The position numbers were made by a program, and so were the translations under genes. The notes beneath the pieces were generated by a model. It saw nothing but the letters and a program-made list of their open reading frames with translations. It had not been told where the DNA came from and made no database searches. From NCBI GenBank assembly GCA_044226395.1, contig JBGAHD010000002.1, forward strand, positions 868,001 to 932,000: a stretch of 64,000 nt of DNA, written 5' to 3'. Numbering within the stretch: position 1 is the stretch's first letter; each line of letters begins with the position of its first letter. This document shows, one piece after another, positions 28,462 through 37,813 of this stretch. This DNA comes from JBGAHD01 sp044226395 (lineage in GTDB: Bacteria; Pseudomonadota; Gammaproteobacteria; Xanthomonadales; Ahniellaceae).

Positions 28462-31400
28462 GCCGCTCTCCGCAGCGCGTCGACCAGGGATTCCAGGCTC
28501 GCGGCCTTGGGCTTGACCAGCCAGAACTTGCCGGCGAAATCGCGGAACTCGCCGAGCAAGCGCTGGCCCCAGGCCGATTCGGTCTCGCGCACGTGCGCCG
28601 AGATCAAATTGCGCAGGTGTTGTTGATGATGCTCCATACCCTCGGGGCTGATGCGCAGGATGTCGATCAGCTCGTGGTTGTAGCGATCGACGAAATCGCG
28701 ATCCATGTCGAGCACATACGCCAAACCGCCGGTGAAGCCCGCGCCGAAATTAATGCCCGTGCGGCCCAGCACCACGACCACGCCGCCAGTCATGTACTCG
28801 CAGCAATGATCGCCCGCGCCTTCGATCACGGCGGTCACGCCGGAATTGCGCACGGCGAAGCGCTCGCCCGCGCGGCCGGCCGCGTAGAGTTCGCCACCGG
28901 TGGCGCCGTAGAGACACGTGTTGCCCATGATCGGCGTCTCGCGCGCGACGTAACGTGCCTCGCGCGGCGGCTTGAGCACGATCTTGCCGTCGGCCATGCC
29001 CTTGCCGACGTAGTCGTTGGCATCGCCTTCCAGATACAAGTGCAAACCGCCCGCGGTCCACGCGCCGAAGCTCTGCCCGGCGTTGCCGCGAAAGCGCGCG
29101 ATCACCGGCTTGTCGCGCATGCCGTAGTTGCCGTGCAGCCGCGCGATGTCGCCCGACACGCGCGCGCCGATGGCGCGATTGCGATTGGTGATCTCGTAGT
29201 GAAACTCGCCGCCGTGCTGGCCTTCGATGGCGTAGCGCATCTCGGCCGACATGCGTTGCGCCAGCAGGCCCGGGTCGCGCGGCCGATTGCGTTCGTCGAC
29301 GCAGAACTGCGCCGCGTCGCTGACCAGGCCCGCGGCCGACAGAATCGGCGCCAGATCGAGGCCGCGTTGCTTGTCGGTGACGCCGGGCAGTTGTTCGAGC
29401 AGATCGGTGCGACCGATCACGTCCTCGAGCTTGCGCACGCCCAGGCGCGCCAGATGTCGACGCACGTCCTCGGCGATGTGGCGGAAATAGTTCATCGCCA
29501 TCTCGGGCAGGCCGATGAAGTGCGCCTCGCGCAGGCGTTGATCTTGCGTCGCCACGCCGGTGGCGCAGTTGTTCAAATGGCAGATGCGCAAGTACTTGCA
29601 GCCCAACGCCACCATCGGCCCGGTGCCAAAACCAAAACTCTCGGCGCCGAGAATCGCGCCCTTGATCACGTCGAGCCCGGTCTTCAAGCCACCATCGACT
29701 TGCAACCGCACCTTCTGGCGCAGATTGTTGATGCGCAGTGTCTGCTGCACTTCGCTAAGTCCCAACTCCCACGGCGTGCCCGCGTACTTGATCGAACTCA
29801 CCGGCGAAGCACCCGTGCCACCGTCATAGCCCGAGACCGTGATCAGATCCGCGTAGGCCTTCACCACGCCCGCCGCGATCGTGCCGATGCCGGCGTGCGA
29901 GACGAGTTTCACCGAGACCAGGGCCTTGGGATTGATCTCCTTCAGATCGAAGATCAGCTCGGCCAGATCCTCGATCGAATAGATGTCGTGATGTGGCGGC
30001 GGCGAGATCAGACCAATGCCCGGCCGCGCGAAACGCAGGCGCGCGATCAACTCATTGACCTTATGCCCGGGCAACTGACCGCCTTCGCCGGGCTTGGCGC
30101 CTTGCGCGATCTTGATCTGCAGCACGTCGGCATTGATCAAATATTCCGGCGTCACGCCGAAACGGCCGGAAGCGACTTGCTTGATCTTGGAGGACTTCTC
30201 CGTGCCGTAACGCGCGGGATCCTCACCGCCTTCGCCGGAGTTCGATCGCGCGCCCAAGCGATTCATCGCAATCGCCAGCGCTTCGTGCGCCTCGGGCGAC
30301 AGCGCGCCCAGACTCATTCCGGCCGAATCGAACCTCGGCAAGATGGCGTCGATCGGTTCGACGTCATCGAGGGGAATCGGCTGAAGATCCCTCCGAAGCG
30401 CGAGCAGATCGCGCAGCGTCGAGGGCGGACGCGTATCGACGTGACGCGCGTAGACCTCGTAGTCGCTGAAATCCCCCGTGCGCACCGACAACTGCAGGCT
30501 CGCGATCACGTCGGGGTTGTACATGTGGTACTCGCCGCCCACGACGTAACGCAGCAGACCGCCTTGTTCCAGCGGCTCGGCTTCGTTCCAGGCGCGATCG
30601 TGCAGATAACGCGCGTCGGCTTCGAGATCGGCGAGGCTAGCGCCGCCGATTCGCGATGGCGTGTCGGGGAAGCAGCGCTCGATCACGTCATGACCCAGAC
30701 CCACGGCCTCGAACAATTGCGCGCCGCGATAACTGCCGATGGTGCTGATGCCCATCTTCGAAATGATCTTGAGCAGGCCCTTCTTGATGCCACGACGGAA
30801 ACTGCGGCCCAGCTCCGCGCGCTCGCTGCCGTGCTTGCCCTTGACGATCTTGCTGCGGCCGAGATCGAACAAGGTCTGATATGCCAGGAACGGATACACC
30901 GCCGTCGCGCCAAAGCCGATCAGGCAGGCGAAGTGATGCGGATCGCGCGCCGTGCCGGTCTCGACCAGCAGATTGCAATCGCAGCGCAAGCCGATGCGCA
31001 CCAGATGCGCGTGCACGGCGCCCGTGGCGAGCAGCGCGTGCACCGGCAAACGTCCCGGTTCGGGATACCGATCGGACAGCAGCACGATCACCGCGCCTTC
31101 GCGCACGGCCTGTTCGACTTCCGCGCACAGACGGTCGAGCGCGGTCGCGAGGTCCTCGTCGGGCCGCTGATACAGATGCACCAGCACGTTGGCCGAGGCG
31201 AATTCCTCCATCGCCAGCAACTGCCGGAGCTTGCGCTGCGACAGGATCGGCGAGTTGATCATCACCGTGCGCGCGTTCTCGGGGCCGAGCTCGAACAGAT
31301 TGCCTTCGCGCCCGATATTGGTCGACAGCGACATCACGCACTGCTCGCGCAGCGGATCGATCGGCGGATTGGTGACTTGCGCGAAGGCCTGACGGAAATA

Positions 31401-32924
31401 GTCGTACAGCGAGCGCACCTTGCCCGAGAGCGCGGCCATGGGCGTGTCATCGCCCATCGAGCCCGTGGCTTCCTGCTCGGTCTCGGCGAGGACGCGCAGC
31501 ACGCTTTCGCGTTCCTCGCGCGTGAGGTTGAATAGTTTTTGGAAGCGCGCCAGCGTGGTCGCGTCGAAGGGTTCGGCCGCGAGCGAGGGATCGATCAAGT
31601 CCGCGACCAAATGCTTCACGCCCTGCTTCAACCAGCGCTTGAATGGCGCGCGCGCGCGGTTGATGCGATCGATCGCCTCGTTGTCGAGGAACTCGCCCGA
31701 ATACAAATCCACCGCGATCATCTCACCCGGGCCGAGCTTGCCCTTGGCGACGATGTCTTCGGGCCGGTAGTTCCAGGTGCCAACTTCGCTCGCGATGGTC
31801 AGATGGCGATCTTCGGTCAGCACCCAGCGCGCGGGGCGCAGGCCGTTGCGGTCGAGCGTGCAGCCGGCGTAGCGGCCATCGCACAGCACGATGCCGGCGG
31901 GGCCGTCCCACACGTCTTGATTGAGGCTGTAGTACTCGTAAAACGCCGCGAGGTCGGCGTCCTTGTGCTCGAGCGATTGCGTCGCCGGCGGAATCAGCAC
32001 GCGCATGGCGGCGAGCACGTCGAGACCGCCGGCCAGCAGCACTTCGACCATATTGTCGAGCGACTGCGAATCCGAGCCGCTCATCGACACCAGAGGCTTC
32101 AACTCCCGGAAATCCAAGGCCGGCGAACGCCACTTCTGCCCACGCGCCAGCGCCCAGCGCCGATTGCCCTCGATGGTGTTGATCTCGCCGTTGTGCGCGA
32201 GCAGGCGGAACGGCTGCGCGAGTTTCCACGCCGGCGCGGTGTTGGTCGAGAAGCGCTGATGGAACATCACCGCCGCGCTTTGCATTTCCGGCCGCGCGAG
32301 ATCGGGATAGAACTGCGTCAGCGCCGCCGGCAGCATCATGCCCTTGTAGCCCAGCGTCCAGGCCGAGAGCGTGACCACGTAGAACTCGGGCACATCGGTC
32401 AGCGCCTGCTCGGCGCGACGGCGCGCCAGATACAGCGCGCGATTGAAACTGGTCATGTCCATCGACGCGGCCGGACAGACGAAGACCTGCTCGATCGCGG
32501 GCATCGTGCGTCGCGCGATCTCGCCGCAGGCATTGACGTCGGTGGGGACCACGCGCCAGCCGGCCACGCGCACTTCCAGGCGTTCGAGTTCGGCGGTCAG
32601 CACCGCGCGCGCGCGATCAGCCTGCGCCGAATCGTGCGGCAAAAAGACATTGCCTGCGGAAAACACGGGACCCAAGCGAATGCCCGCGGCATCGGCGGCG
32701 GCGCGCAGGAATTTCTCCGGACGCAGGATCAAGAGGCCACAGCCGTCGCCCGAAAGATTATCGGCGCCTACCGCGCCGCGATGCGCCAGATTCGCCAGCG
32801 CGGTGAGCGCCGTGTCGACCAGCCAGCGCGACGGCTGGTTGTCGAGATTCGCGATCAGCCCGAACCCGCAGCTGTCGCGTTCGAATCGGGGGTCGTACAG
32901 ACCCGTTTGCGCATCGCTACCCAT
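28458..32924 (-). CDS. gltB: Glutamate synthase (NADPH) large subunit
   Basis: 1488 residues from ATG 32924; the frame is open to 33107 but the upstream stretch is Arg-rich without homology and the family start fits here. After a short propeptide the catalytic nucleophile Cys is at residue 19 (ERDSCGFGLIAN). Then the class-II amidotransferase domain, the central domain, the FMN/TIM-barrel domain (VSGYDGGTGASPVSSIKYAG) with the [3Fe-4S] cysteines in CKYLRICHLNNCATG, and the C-terminal GXGXG beta-helix (GGVVVVLGRTGINFGAGFTGG). It releases ammonia from glutamine and uses it to aminate 2-oxoglutarate. Operon with gltD. An AT-rich spot near 33098-33106 could be its promoter, which would leave a ~170-nt leader. 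Confidence 0.97.
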   Translation of the reverse strand: MGSDAQTGLYDPRFERDSCGFGLIANLDNQPSRWLVDTALTALANLAHRGAVGADNLSGDGCGLLILRPEKFLRAAADAAGIRLGPVFSAGNVFLPHDSAQADRARAVLTAELERLEVRVAGWRVVPTDVNACGEIARRTMPAIEQVFVCPAASMDMTSFNRALYLARRRAEQALTDVPEFYVVTLSAWTLGYKGMMLPAALTQFYPDLARPEMQSAAVMFHQRFSTNTAPAWKLAQPFRLLAHNGEINTIEGNRRWALARGQKWRSPALDFRELKPLVSMSGSDSQSLDNMVEVLLAGGLDVLAAMRVLIPPATQSLEHKDADLAAFYEYYSLNQDVWDGPAGIVLCDGRYAGCTLDRNGLRPARWVLTEDRHLTIASEVGTWNYRPEDIVAKGKLGPGEMIAVDLYSGEFLDNEAIDRINRARAPFKRWLKQGVKHLVADLIDPSLAAEPFDATTLARFQKLFNLTREERESVLRVLAETEQEATGSMGDDTPMAALSGKVRSLYDYFRQAFAQVTNPPIDPLREQCVMSLSTNIGREGNLFELGPENARTVMINSPILSQRKLRQLLAMEEFASANVLVHLYQRPDEDLATALDRLCAEVEQAVREGAVIVLLSDRYPEPGRLPVHALLATGAVHAHLVRIGLRCDCNLLVETGTARDPHHFACLIGFGATAVYPFLAYQTLFDLGRSKIVKGKHGSERAELGRSFRRGIKKGLLKIISKMGISTIGSYRGAQLFEAVGLGHDVIERCFPDTPSRIGGASLADLEADARYLHDRAWNEAEPLEQGGLLRYVVGGEYHMYNPDVIASLQLSVRTGDFSDYEVYARHVDTRPPSTLRDLLALRRDLQPIPLDDVEPIDAILPRFDSAGMSLGALSPEAHEALAIAMNRLGARSNSGEGGEDPARYGTEKSSKIKQVASGRFGVTPEYLINADVLQIKIAQGAKPGEGGQLPGHKVNELIARLRFARPGIGLISPPPHHDIYSIEDLAELIFDLKEINPKALVSVKLVSHAGIGTIAAGVVKAYADLITVSGYDGGTGASPVSSIKYAGTPWELGLSEVQQTLRINNLRQKVRLQVDGGLKTGLDVIKGAILGAESFGFGTGPMVALGCKYLRICHLNNCATGVATQDQRLREAHFIGLPEMAMNYFRHIAEDVRRHLARLGVRKLEDVIGRTDLLEQLPGVTDKQRGLDLAPILSAAGLVSDAAQFCVDERNRPRDPGLLAQRMSAEMRYAIEGQHGGEFHYEITNRNRAIGARVSGDIARLHGNYGMRDKPVIARFRGNAGQSFGAWTAGGLHLYLEGDANDYVGKGMADGKIVLKPPREARYVARETPIMGNTCLYGATGGELYAAGRAGERFAVRNSGVTAVIEGAGDHCCEYMTGGVVVVLGRTGINFGAGFTGGLAYVLDMDRDFVDRYNHELIDILRISPEGMEHHQQHLRNLISAHVRETESAWGQRLLGEFRDFAGKFWLVKPKAASLESLVDALRRAA

Positions 32925-33333
32925 TGCTGCCGGCCTCGCCTCGTGGCTTTCGATTGCGACTGGCGGAGCCGGCGGACGCGCGCGACCGTCCCCTCGTTTC
33001 CGCCGACGGCCGCGCTCGAGCGCGATCTCGCGATGTTCCGGCCGAAACGAGGGGCACCGGACGAATCGAAGTCCGCCCGCCGCCTCCCCGTCTCGAATTA
33101 AGCACAAATGGTGCGGGGCAGCAAATGGTATTTGCGCGGCGCTCGCGGGCGTTCGGTCGCGATGCTTGAAGGCCGTTGCCTTCGGGTCTCATGCCTTAGT
33201 CGAGGCGCACTCATGGAAGCTTCCCTATTTCTTCCCTCGATAACGCTGGAGCCTCACTCGCCGACTTCGAATACTGCGGCCGCCCCAAGCATCGGGGCGC
33301 CAGATTCTTCTCGAACGACTTTTGGAGAACGAC
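32925..33333. other. Intergenic region upstream of gltB and of an exported protein gene
   Basis: 409 bases between divergent genes. It holds an AT-richer patch (about 33098-33130) whose minus strand reads TGCTTAATT, an extended -10-like element pointing toward gltB, and a second patch (33210-33245) before the plus-strand gene. The short open frames here overlap the real gene in a different frame and show no coding bias. No riboswitch or RNA gene was recognised. Confidence 0.35.
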
Positions 33334-33858
33334 ATGCAGTCATGGATCGGCCGACTGGCCGCGGTGGGTTTCTTGTTCTTGGTTCTAGTCGATGCGGCGC
33401 GGGCCGAGCTGGTCATCGACCTGTGGACAGGACGCGTCTTTCACTACTCGGGTAACGGCCCGACGCACAACTTCCTCTTGCACGTCGAAAATGGACACGA
33501 GCCCAGCATGTATCCGTGCGAGAAGGACAATTGCTATACCTACCTCTACACCATCCCGACCAACTTCGCGGGCTTCATGGCGGCCGGACAAACCACGTCG
33601 TATCCCGGCGCCAGCTTGGGACAACAAGACGTCTTCGTCGGCGATCCCAACTACCCGCTTACCTGGTGCGAAATGACCGACGCGGCCGGCACGACGATCT
33701 ATGCGCTGGGCAATCTCTCCCAGGACCAGCTCAAGGTGAACATCACCTGCGAGTGCATCCGCCAGGGCACCTGTCAGGGTGACATCGTCTGTCGACCCGA
33801 AGATCCTGGGCAGCCGACGATGATCGACATGCAACTACGCGCGCCGATGTGCCAATAG
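33334..33858 (+). CDS. Small exported protein of unknown function
   Basis: 174 residues from ATG 33334 with GGAG at 33325-33328; a TTG 12 nt upstream is unlikely. Signal peptide MQSWIGRLAAVGFLFLVLVDAARA, cleavage before ELVID. The mature protein (~150 residues) has eight Cys, most in its second half (YPCEKDNCY, TWCEM, TCECIRQGTC, DIVC, APMCQ), suggesting disulfides and a periplasmic or extracellular site. No family recognised. It stands alone and is followed by a hairpin before a convergent gene. Confidence 0.75.
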   Translation: MQSWIGRLAAVGFLFLVLVDAARAELVIDLWTGRVFHYSGNGPTHNFLLHVENGHEPSMYPCEKDNCYTYLYTIPTNFAGFMAAGQTTSYPGASLGQQDVFVGDPNYPLTWCEMTDAAGTTIYALGNLSQDQLKVNITCECIRQGTCQGDIVCRPEDPGQPTMIDMQLRAPMCQ

Positions 33859-33914
33859 TCGGACGGTGCGGCCGAGCCCATGTGAGCTTTCAGGCTCAAC
33901 GCGTTCGGTAGTTC

Positions 33915-33950
33915 GGCGCGCCGCGCGACCTCAATGTCGCCCGGCGCGCC
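33915..33950. terminator. Bidirectional hairpin between convergent genes
   Basis: A 15-bp GC-rich stem with one mismatch (33915-33929 with 33936-33950) closes a 6-nt loop. It sits between the stop of the exported-protein gene (33858) and the 3' end of the minus-strand gene (33958). No T-run. Confidence 0.55.
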
Positions 33951-33957
33951 CGAGCAT

Positions 33958-35175
33958 TCAGCGTGATGCCGCCCAGGCCTTGTACTGCGGCGACGCCACG
34001 AACCCCGCGTAGGCCGCGGTGGTGCTCAGATCGCCGACGGCGAGGCCGGTGTGGGTTTCGATCTGGGTCAGCAGGTGGGCGACGCGATCATAGTCCTTGG
34101 CGTCGAGTGCCCATTGCACGAGGACCCAATAGGAACCGGACAAGGTCGGGTCGCCCGCGATGGCGTGTTCGAATTCGGTGGTGGCGAGGTCTTTCTTGTT
34201 CTGCATGATGTACAGCGAGCCGCGCATGTAGCTCATGTAGCCCGGATCGTTGACCAGATTTTCGAGGGTGCGCGTGGCGGCGCGGGCTTGGTCGAAGTCG
34301 CCGGCCAGCGTGTGCGCGTCGATGCGCATCAGGGGCAGGGCCTTGGGGTCGTCGAGCGTGGCGAGCATCCGTTCGAGGGCGCGGCGATAGGTCGCGTCGT
34401 CAACGCGGCTGGCGGTGGTGCAGTACATCGCCAGCAGCAAGGGTTCGCGCTGAAAATTCTCGGGCATGGCCTCGAACAGGCGCATGATTTCCTTCGGGTC
34501 ACCTTGGGCGCGCGCGGCGGCGGTGAAGGCTTTGACGGCCGCCGATTCGGTCTTGAAGTCGCGGCCGTCGATCAGTCGCATCAGCGCTGGCCGATTGAGA
34601 TCGGCCATGGCACTGGTCAAGGTGCGCCGCATGAACTCGCTGCGGCGATCGGCCGAGGCGTAGTCGAACAGATCGTCGATGACCCAACGACCTTCGCGGC
34701 GCACGAATTCCAGTTCAATGTAGTTGCACATGTCATCGCGCATCAGCACGCGATAGGTCGCGGCGAACACGTCGGGCGCGGTCTCGACCAGGCGCGTGCG
34801 CTTGAAGCGCGCGATCGGTTCGTGGTCGCTCGCGGCCATGTTTTCCAGGAATTGCGTGCCAATGCCGGGATGACGGCTCATCTCCTGCAGCGCGCCGCGA
34901 ACGAAACCGGCGACGGTGGCTTCCGTGGCGTCGAGATCGCGCACGGCCTTGTTGACCAGGGCCTCGGGCGAAAACGCGTCATCGAGCACGCTGGCATCGC
35001 CGGCGGCCATGGTCTGTTCGATGCGATCGATCAGCGCGCGCGCGGAATCGGATGGCGCCGCGCTGATGGGATTCTTCGACGCCGTGGTCTTGGCCGAGCC
35101 GTCGAGCGCGTGCGCGCCATCGATCAATGCCAATGCCGACAGCAGCAGCGCGATCCGGATCAGGACTGAAACCAT
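33958..35175 (-). CDS. Exported TPR-like protein of unknown function
   Basis: 405 residues from ATG 35175 with a signal peptide (MVSVLIRIALLLSALALIDGAHA). The first ~190 residues of the mature protein form a compact alpha/beta region (RALIDRIEQTMAAGDAS, VFAATYRVLMRDDMCNYIELEFVRREGRWVIDDLFDY) with an NTF2-like feel. The second half is all-helical with tetratricopeptide-like helix pairs (QGDPKEIMRLFEAMPENF, GSLYIMQNKKDLATTEFEHA, GSYWVLVQWALDAKDYDRV). Probably periplasmic, in a scaffold or binding role. Stands alone. Confidence 0.72.
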   Translation of the reverse strand: MVSVLIRIALLLSALALIDGAHALDGSAKTTASKNPISAAPSDSARALIDRIEQTMAAGDASVLDDAFSPEALVNKAVRDLDATEATVAGFVRGALQEMSRHPGIGTQFLENMAASDHEPIARFKRTRLVETAPDVFAATYRVLMRDDMCNYIELEFVRREGRWVIDDLFDYASADRRSEFMRRTLTSAMADLNRPALMRLIDGRDFKTESAAVKAFTAAARAQGDPKEIMRLFEAMPENFQREPLLLAMYCTTASRVDDATYRRALERMLATLDDPKALPLMRIDAHTLAGDFDQARAATRTLENLVNDPGYMSYMRGSLYIMQNKKDLATTEFEHAIAGDPTLSGSYWVLVQWALDAKDYDRVAHLLTQIETHTGLAVGDLSTTAAYAGFVASPQYKAWAASR

Positions 35176-35272
35176 GTCTCTCTCCCCGTGGACTGGGCGC
35201 CGAACGCGGCGCGCTTCGCGGTCTGCCCCCGACGAAACTCCGTCGACACGCTAGCGCAAGCCTTGCGTCGCG

Positions 35273-35839
35273 TCACGCGCGCTCGAGCTTCAACGCGAAC
35301 GTGTACCGCGGTCCGTAGTAAACGCGATTGGGCGGCCGTCCCGCATGCACGATGGCGCCATGAAACACGACGAGGCGCCCGGGCCGCGGCGAGGCGCAGA
35401 AGACCGCGTCGCCCGTGGCGTCGAAGAACACGGTTTCGCCGCCCCATTCGATGTCCCAGCGATCGCACAGAAACCACAGCGCGGTCAGCTCATCGGATTC
35501 GGGCAGGCAATCGGTGTGGGTGAACAACATGTCGCCGAAGGCCGCGTGGTTGGTGTAGGCGCGATACGGCTTGTAGCGACGCTCGGGCGAGAAATCGCGC
35601 AGCGCGCGCTCGGTCGCGTGCCACAACGGCAGATGCGGCAGGCCGGCGACGGCCATCTCGTTGACCCAGTGACGATGCTCGGCGGTGTCGGGCCGCGCGG
35701 TTTCGGTGCGGGTGAAGGGCGCGCGATGCAGGATCTCGGCGTAGCGTGTCATGTCGGCCAGCGGCACGAGACCATCGTAGATTGCGAGCGGCCGACCATC
35801 GACGGTGCCGCGACGCGTGGCGGTAAGAACGTCGGTCAC
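35273..35839 (-). CDS. 2OG-Fe(II) oxygenase-like protein
   Basis: 188 residues from ATG 35839, overlapping the stop of the small membrane-protein gene by ATGA. It has the double-stranded beta-helix iron site of prolyl-4-hydroxylase-type enzymes: HTD (His108, Asp110), distal His165 in FHGAIVHAG and a 2-oxoglutarate-binding Arg at ~178 (GPRYTFALK). The strand DIEWGGETVFFD is typical. The family hydroxylates proteins, peptides or small molecules using O2 and 2-oxoglutarate; substrate unknown. It shares the WDxxWGGxxxFFD block with the protein at 55671-56372. Confidence 0.85.
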   Translation of the reverse strand: MTDVLTATRRGTVDGRPLAIYDGLVPLADMTRYAEILHRAPFTRTETARPDTAEHRHWVNEMAVAGLPHLPLWHATERALRDFSPERRYKPYRAYTNHAAFGDMLFTHTDCLPESDELTALWFLCDRWDIEWGGETVFFDATGDAVFCASPRPGRLVVFHGAIVHAGRPPNRVYYGPRYTFALKLERA

Positions 35840-36024
35840 GTGCTCGGGCTCGCGGGCTTATCCATGAACACGATCAAGAACGTCGCCACCGGGCCCAGCA
35901 GCAAGGAAAACAGAAACCACCAAAACCCCGAGCGCTGCTTCGATTGCGCCAGGCCCGCGTTGATCAGGGCCAACGTGCCCCAGCCGACGAAGTATTGCCC
36001 TTGCGTGGCGATGTCGATGTTCAT
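35836..36024 (-). CDS. Small membrane protein in oxygenase operon
   Basis: 62 residues. It starts MNIDIATQGQYFVGWG and ends MDKPASPST, with two hydrophobic segments (GWGTLALINAGLAQ, weaker; FWWFLFSLLLGPVATFLIVFM, strong). It overlaps the gene before it (stop/start ATGA at 36021-36024) and the gene after it (ATGA at 35836-35839), which argues that it is a real coding gene. It may anchor or assist the oxygenases at the inner membrane; that is inference. No family recognised. Confidence 0.75.
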   Translation of the reverse strand: MNIDIATQGQYFVGWGTLALINAGLAQSKQRSGFWWFLFSLLLGPVATFLIVFMDKPASPST

Positions 36025-36698
36025 CCGTACGGTCCTCGCGCGCCTTCGTCATTGAGCGCGTACCAGGTGTTGAAGGCCACGGTGATGCGCTCGCCCTCGC
36101 CGAAGAACGGCAGCACCTCGTGGTTGACCCACGAGGGAAACAGCACCAATTGCCCCGGCTGAAAACGATAGATCTTGCCGTTCATGTTATACGGCGCGCG
36201 AATGCGCGTGTTGGCCGGATCGACGAACATATTGGCCAACTGATTCGGATTGAGAAAATGCAGCGCGCCCGAGTCGGGCTTGTCCGCGTCGTGCTGACCG
36301 CTGGACACGCAATACACGCCCGACCACGACGCCATGGGGTGATTGTGCAAGCCGAAAAAGCCCCCGCGCCGCGTGATGTGAAACCACGTGTGCGAGTGGA
36401 TGCGAAGCTGCTGCATGTCGGCGGCGCTGTAGCCCGACAGCTGCGCGATCGCGCGCGATAGCGAGCCCCAGCAGAACTCGCGCAGGCGCTCGACGCAGGC
36501 CTCGGGCCAAGCGAAGAGATTGAACTCGCTCTCGAACAAACCGGGGTTGATGCGCATCGACGTCGCGGGATTGCGCCAGCGTTCGCCATCGGCCTCGCGC
36601 GCCAGGAACAGCTCGCGCAACTCGCGATTCAAACCCTCGCACTGGGGTAACGCGGCCTCGACGAAGGGCACGGCGAACGCGGGAACAACCTGGAACAT
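36021..36698 (-). CDS. Putative 2OG-Fe(II) oxygenase (TIGR02466-like)
   Basis: 225 residues from ATG 36698. Its double-stranded beta-helix core has LHNHPMASWSGVYCV (His118, His120) and FPSWVNHEVLPFFGEGERITVAFN (His193, Arg204), the pattern of the TIGR02466 family of putative 2OG-Fe(II) oxygenases. The first motif is HxH rather than the common HxD, as in the TPR-fused protein at 56369-57988, so the exact iron ligands are open. First gene of a three-gene coupled set. On the minus strand TGATAAGAT (36737-36729) is a plausible extended -10 giving a ~25-nt leader. Confidence 0.8.
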   Translation of the reverse strand: MFQVVPAFAVPFVEAALPQCEGLNRELRELFLAREADGERWRNPATSMRINPGLFESEFNLFAWPEACVERLREFCWGSLSRAIAQLSGYSAADMQQLRIHSHTWFHITRRGGFFGLHNHPMASWSGVYCVSSGQHDADKPDSGALHFLNPNQLANMFVDPANTRIRAPYNMNGKIYRFQPGQLVLFPSWVNHEVLPFFGEGERITVAFNTWYALNDEGARGPYG

Positions 36699-36728
36699 GG
36701 CTCGAAACCTTCTGCAAGGTGCCCGAGC

Positions 36729-36737
36729 ATCTTATCA
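36729..36737 (-). promoter_or_regulatory. Extended -10 element before the oxygenase operon
   Basis: Minus strand reads TGATAAGAT, matching TGn-TAnnnT, about 31 nt before the ATG of the 36021-36698 gene. No good -35 is seen at 17 nt, consistent with an extended -10 promoter. Confidence 0.4.
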
Positions 36738-36774
36738 ATGGACGGGTTGCCGGTGCTGCCCGATCCGATCGACT

Positions 36775-37764
36775 TCAGTTGACGTAACCGTTGGCGCGAA
36801 ACCAGGCCAGCGCGCGTCCGATCGCGTCGTCGAGCGACACGCGTGGCCGATAGTCGAGTTCGCGCGCGGCCTTGGCGCCGTCGAGGAACTGACCCGAGGC
36901 CATGACCGCGATGCCCGTCGCCGACAACTTCGGCGGCGCCCCGCCCATGAGGTGATAGCGCACTTCCTGCAGCGCCGCCGCCGCGCGCGCCACGGCCAGG
37001 GGCACGGCGCGCGGCGCGGGCACGCCGGCGATGGTCGCGATGCGCGCGACCAGATCGGCCATCTCGATGTTCTCGCCGGTGAGCAGATAACGCTCGCCGA
37101 CACGTCCGCGTTCCAAGCAGGCGATCAGGCCATGACCGGCATCGCCGGCATAGACCGCGTTGCGCTTGCCGGGCACATAGGCCGGCATGGCGCGCCGCGC
37201 GATCTCGACGATGAAGCGGCCCGTGGTCGGCCCGTGATCGTGCTCGCCGAAGCTCATGGTCGGAATGCCGATCACGATCGGCAGGCCTTGCATGGCGCGT
37301 TCATAGGCCAGGCGATCGAGCGCCCATTTCACTTGCACGTAGGGCGTTTTGTCGTCGGGCTCGCGCGGACTGACCAGGGTCTCGTCGCCGGGCAGTTGCT
37401 TGGGATGACGCGTTAGCGCGATCGAGCCACCGAGGTACACGATGCGCGGCACCTGCGCCTGCGCGCAGGCATCGTAGAAGTGATTCATCTGCGCCAGCGC
37501 GTGCGCCACTTCCGCGCGCCAAGGCTTGGGCACGGTGGGGTAGTAGGCGGCGGCGTTGATGATGCCGTCGAGCTGACGCAGCGCCGGCAGCAGGCTGGTG
37601 GGCAGATCGAGATCGGCCACGCGGGCGGTGTATTTCAAGCCCGCGAGGTTGTCCAACCGTGAGCTGGCGCGATGCAGGACCACGACCTCGTGCCCGGCCG
37701 CCTGCGCGGCGATCGCCGCGTGATGGCCGAGCATGCCCGTGGCGCCAATGATTCCGATCCGCAT
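36775..37764 (-). CDS. NAD-dependent epimerase/dehydratase-family protein (SDR)
   Basis: 329 residues from ATG 37764 with GGGAGG (37776-37771) upstream. The extended short-chain dehydrogenase fold is clear: N-terminal GATGMLG (residues 7-13) for NAD(P), the YVQVK pair (Tyr..Lys of the active site, ~142-146), and a C-terminal substrate domain ending RALAWFRANGYVN. Members act on nucleotide sugars, dihydroflavonols or hopanoid/steroid-type substrates; no substrate can be named. TAGACT (37788-37783, minus strand) upstream is a candidate -10, so it need not depend on the sigma-factor transcript 50 nt upstream. Confidence 0.87.
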   Translation of the reverse strand: MRIGIIGATGMLGHHAAIAAQAAGHEVVVLHRASSRLDNLAGLKYTARVADLDLPTSLLPALRQLDGIINAAAYYPTVPKPWRAEVAHALAQMNHFYDACAQAQVPRIVYLGGSIALTRHPKQLPGDETLVSPREPDDKTPYVQVKWALDRLAYERAMQGLPIVIGIPTMSFGEHDHGPTTGRFIVEIARRAMPAYVPGKRNAVYAGDAGHGLIACLERGRVGERYLLTGENIEMADLVARIATIAGVPAPRAVPLAVARAAAALQEVRYHLMGGAPPKLSATGIAVMASGQFLDGAKAARELDYRPRVSLDDAIGRALAWFRANGYVN

Positions 37765-37813
37765 GGAGCACCTCCCGCGCGCAGTCTAAGCCGACCCCGC
37801 GGGCTTGTCTGCC

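Noticed and set aside
28350..31535. A 1061-residue open frame on the plus strand, opposite gltB
   Set aside because: Antisense shadow of glutamate synthase; no recognisable domain.
33108..33455. A 115-residue open frame starting before the small exported protein gene
   Set aside because: Overlaps the 33334 gene in another frame and has no coding signal; the exported protein has signal peptide and ribosome site.
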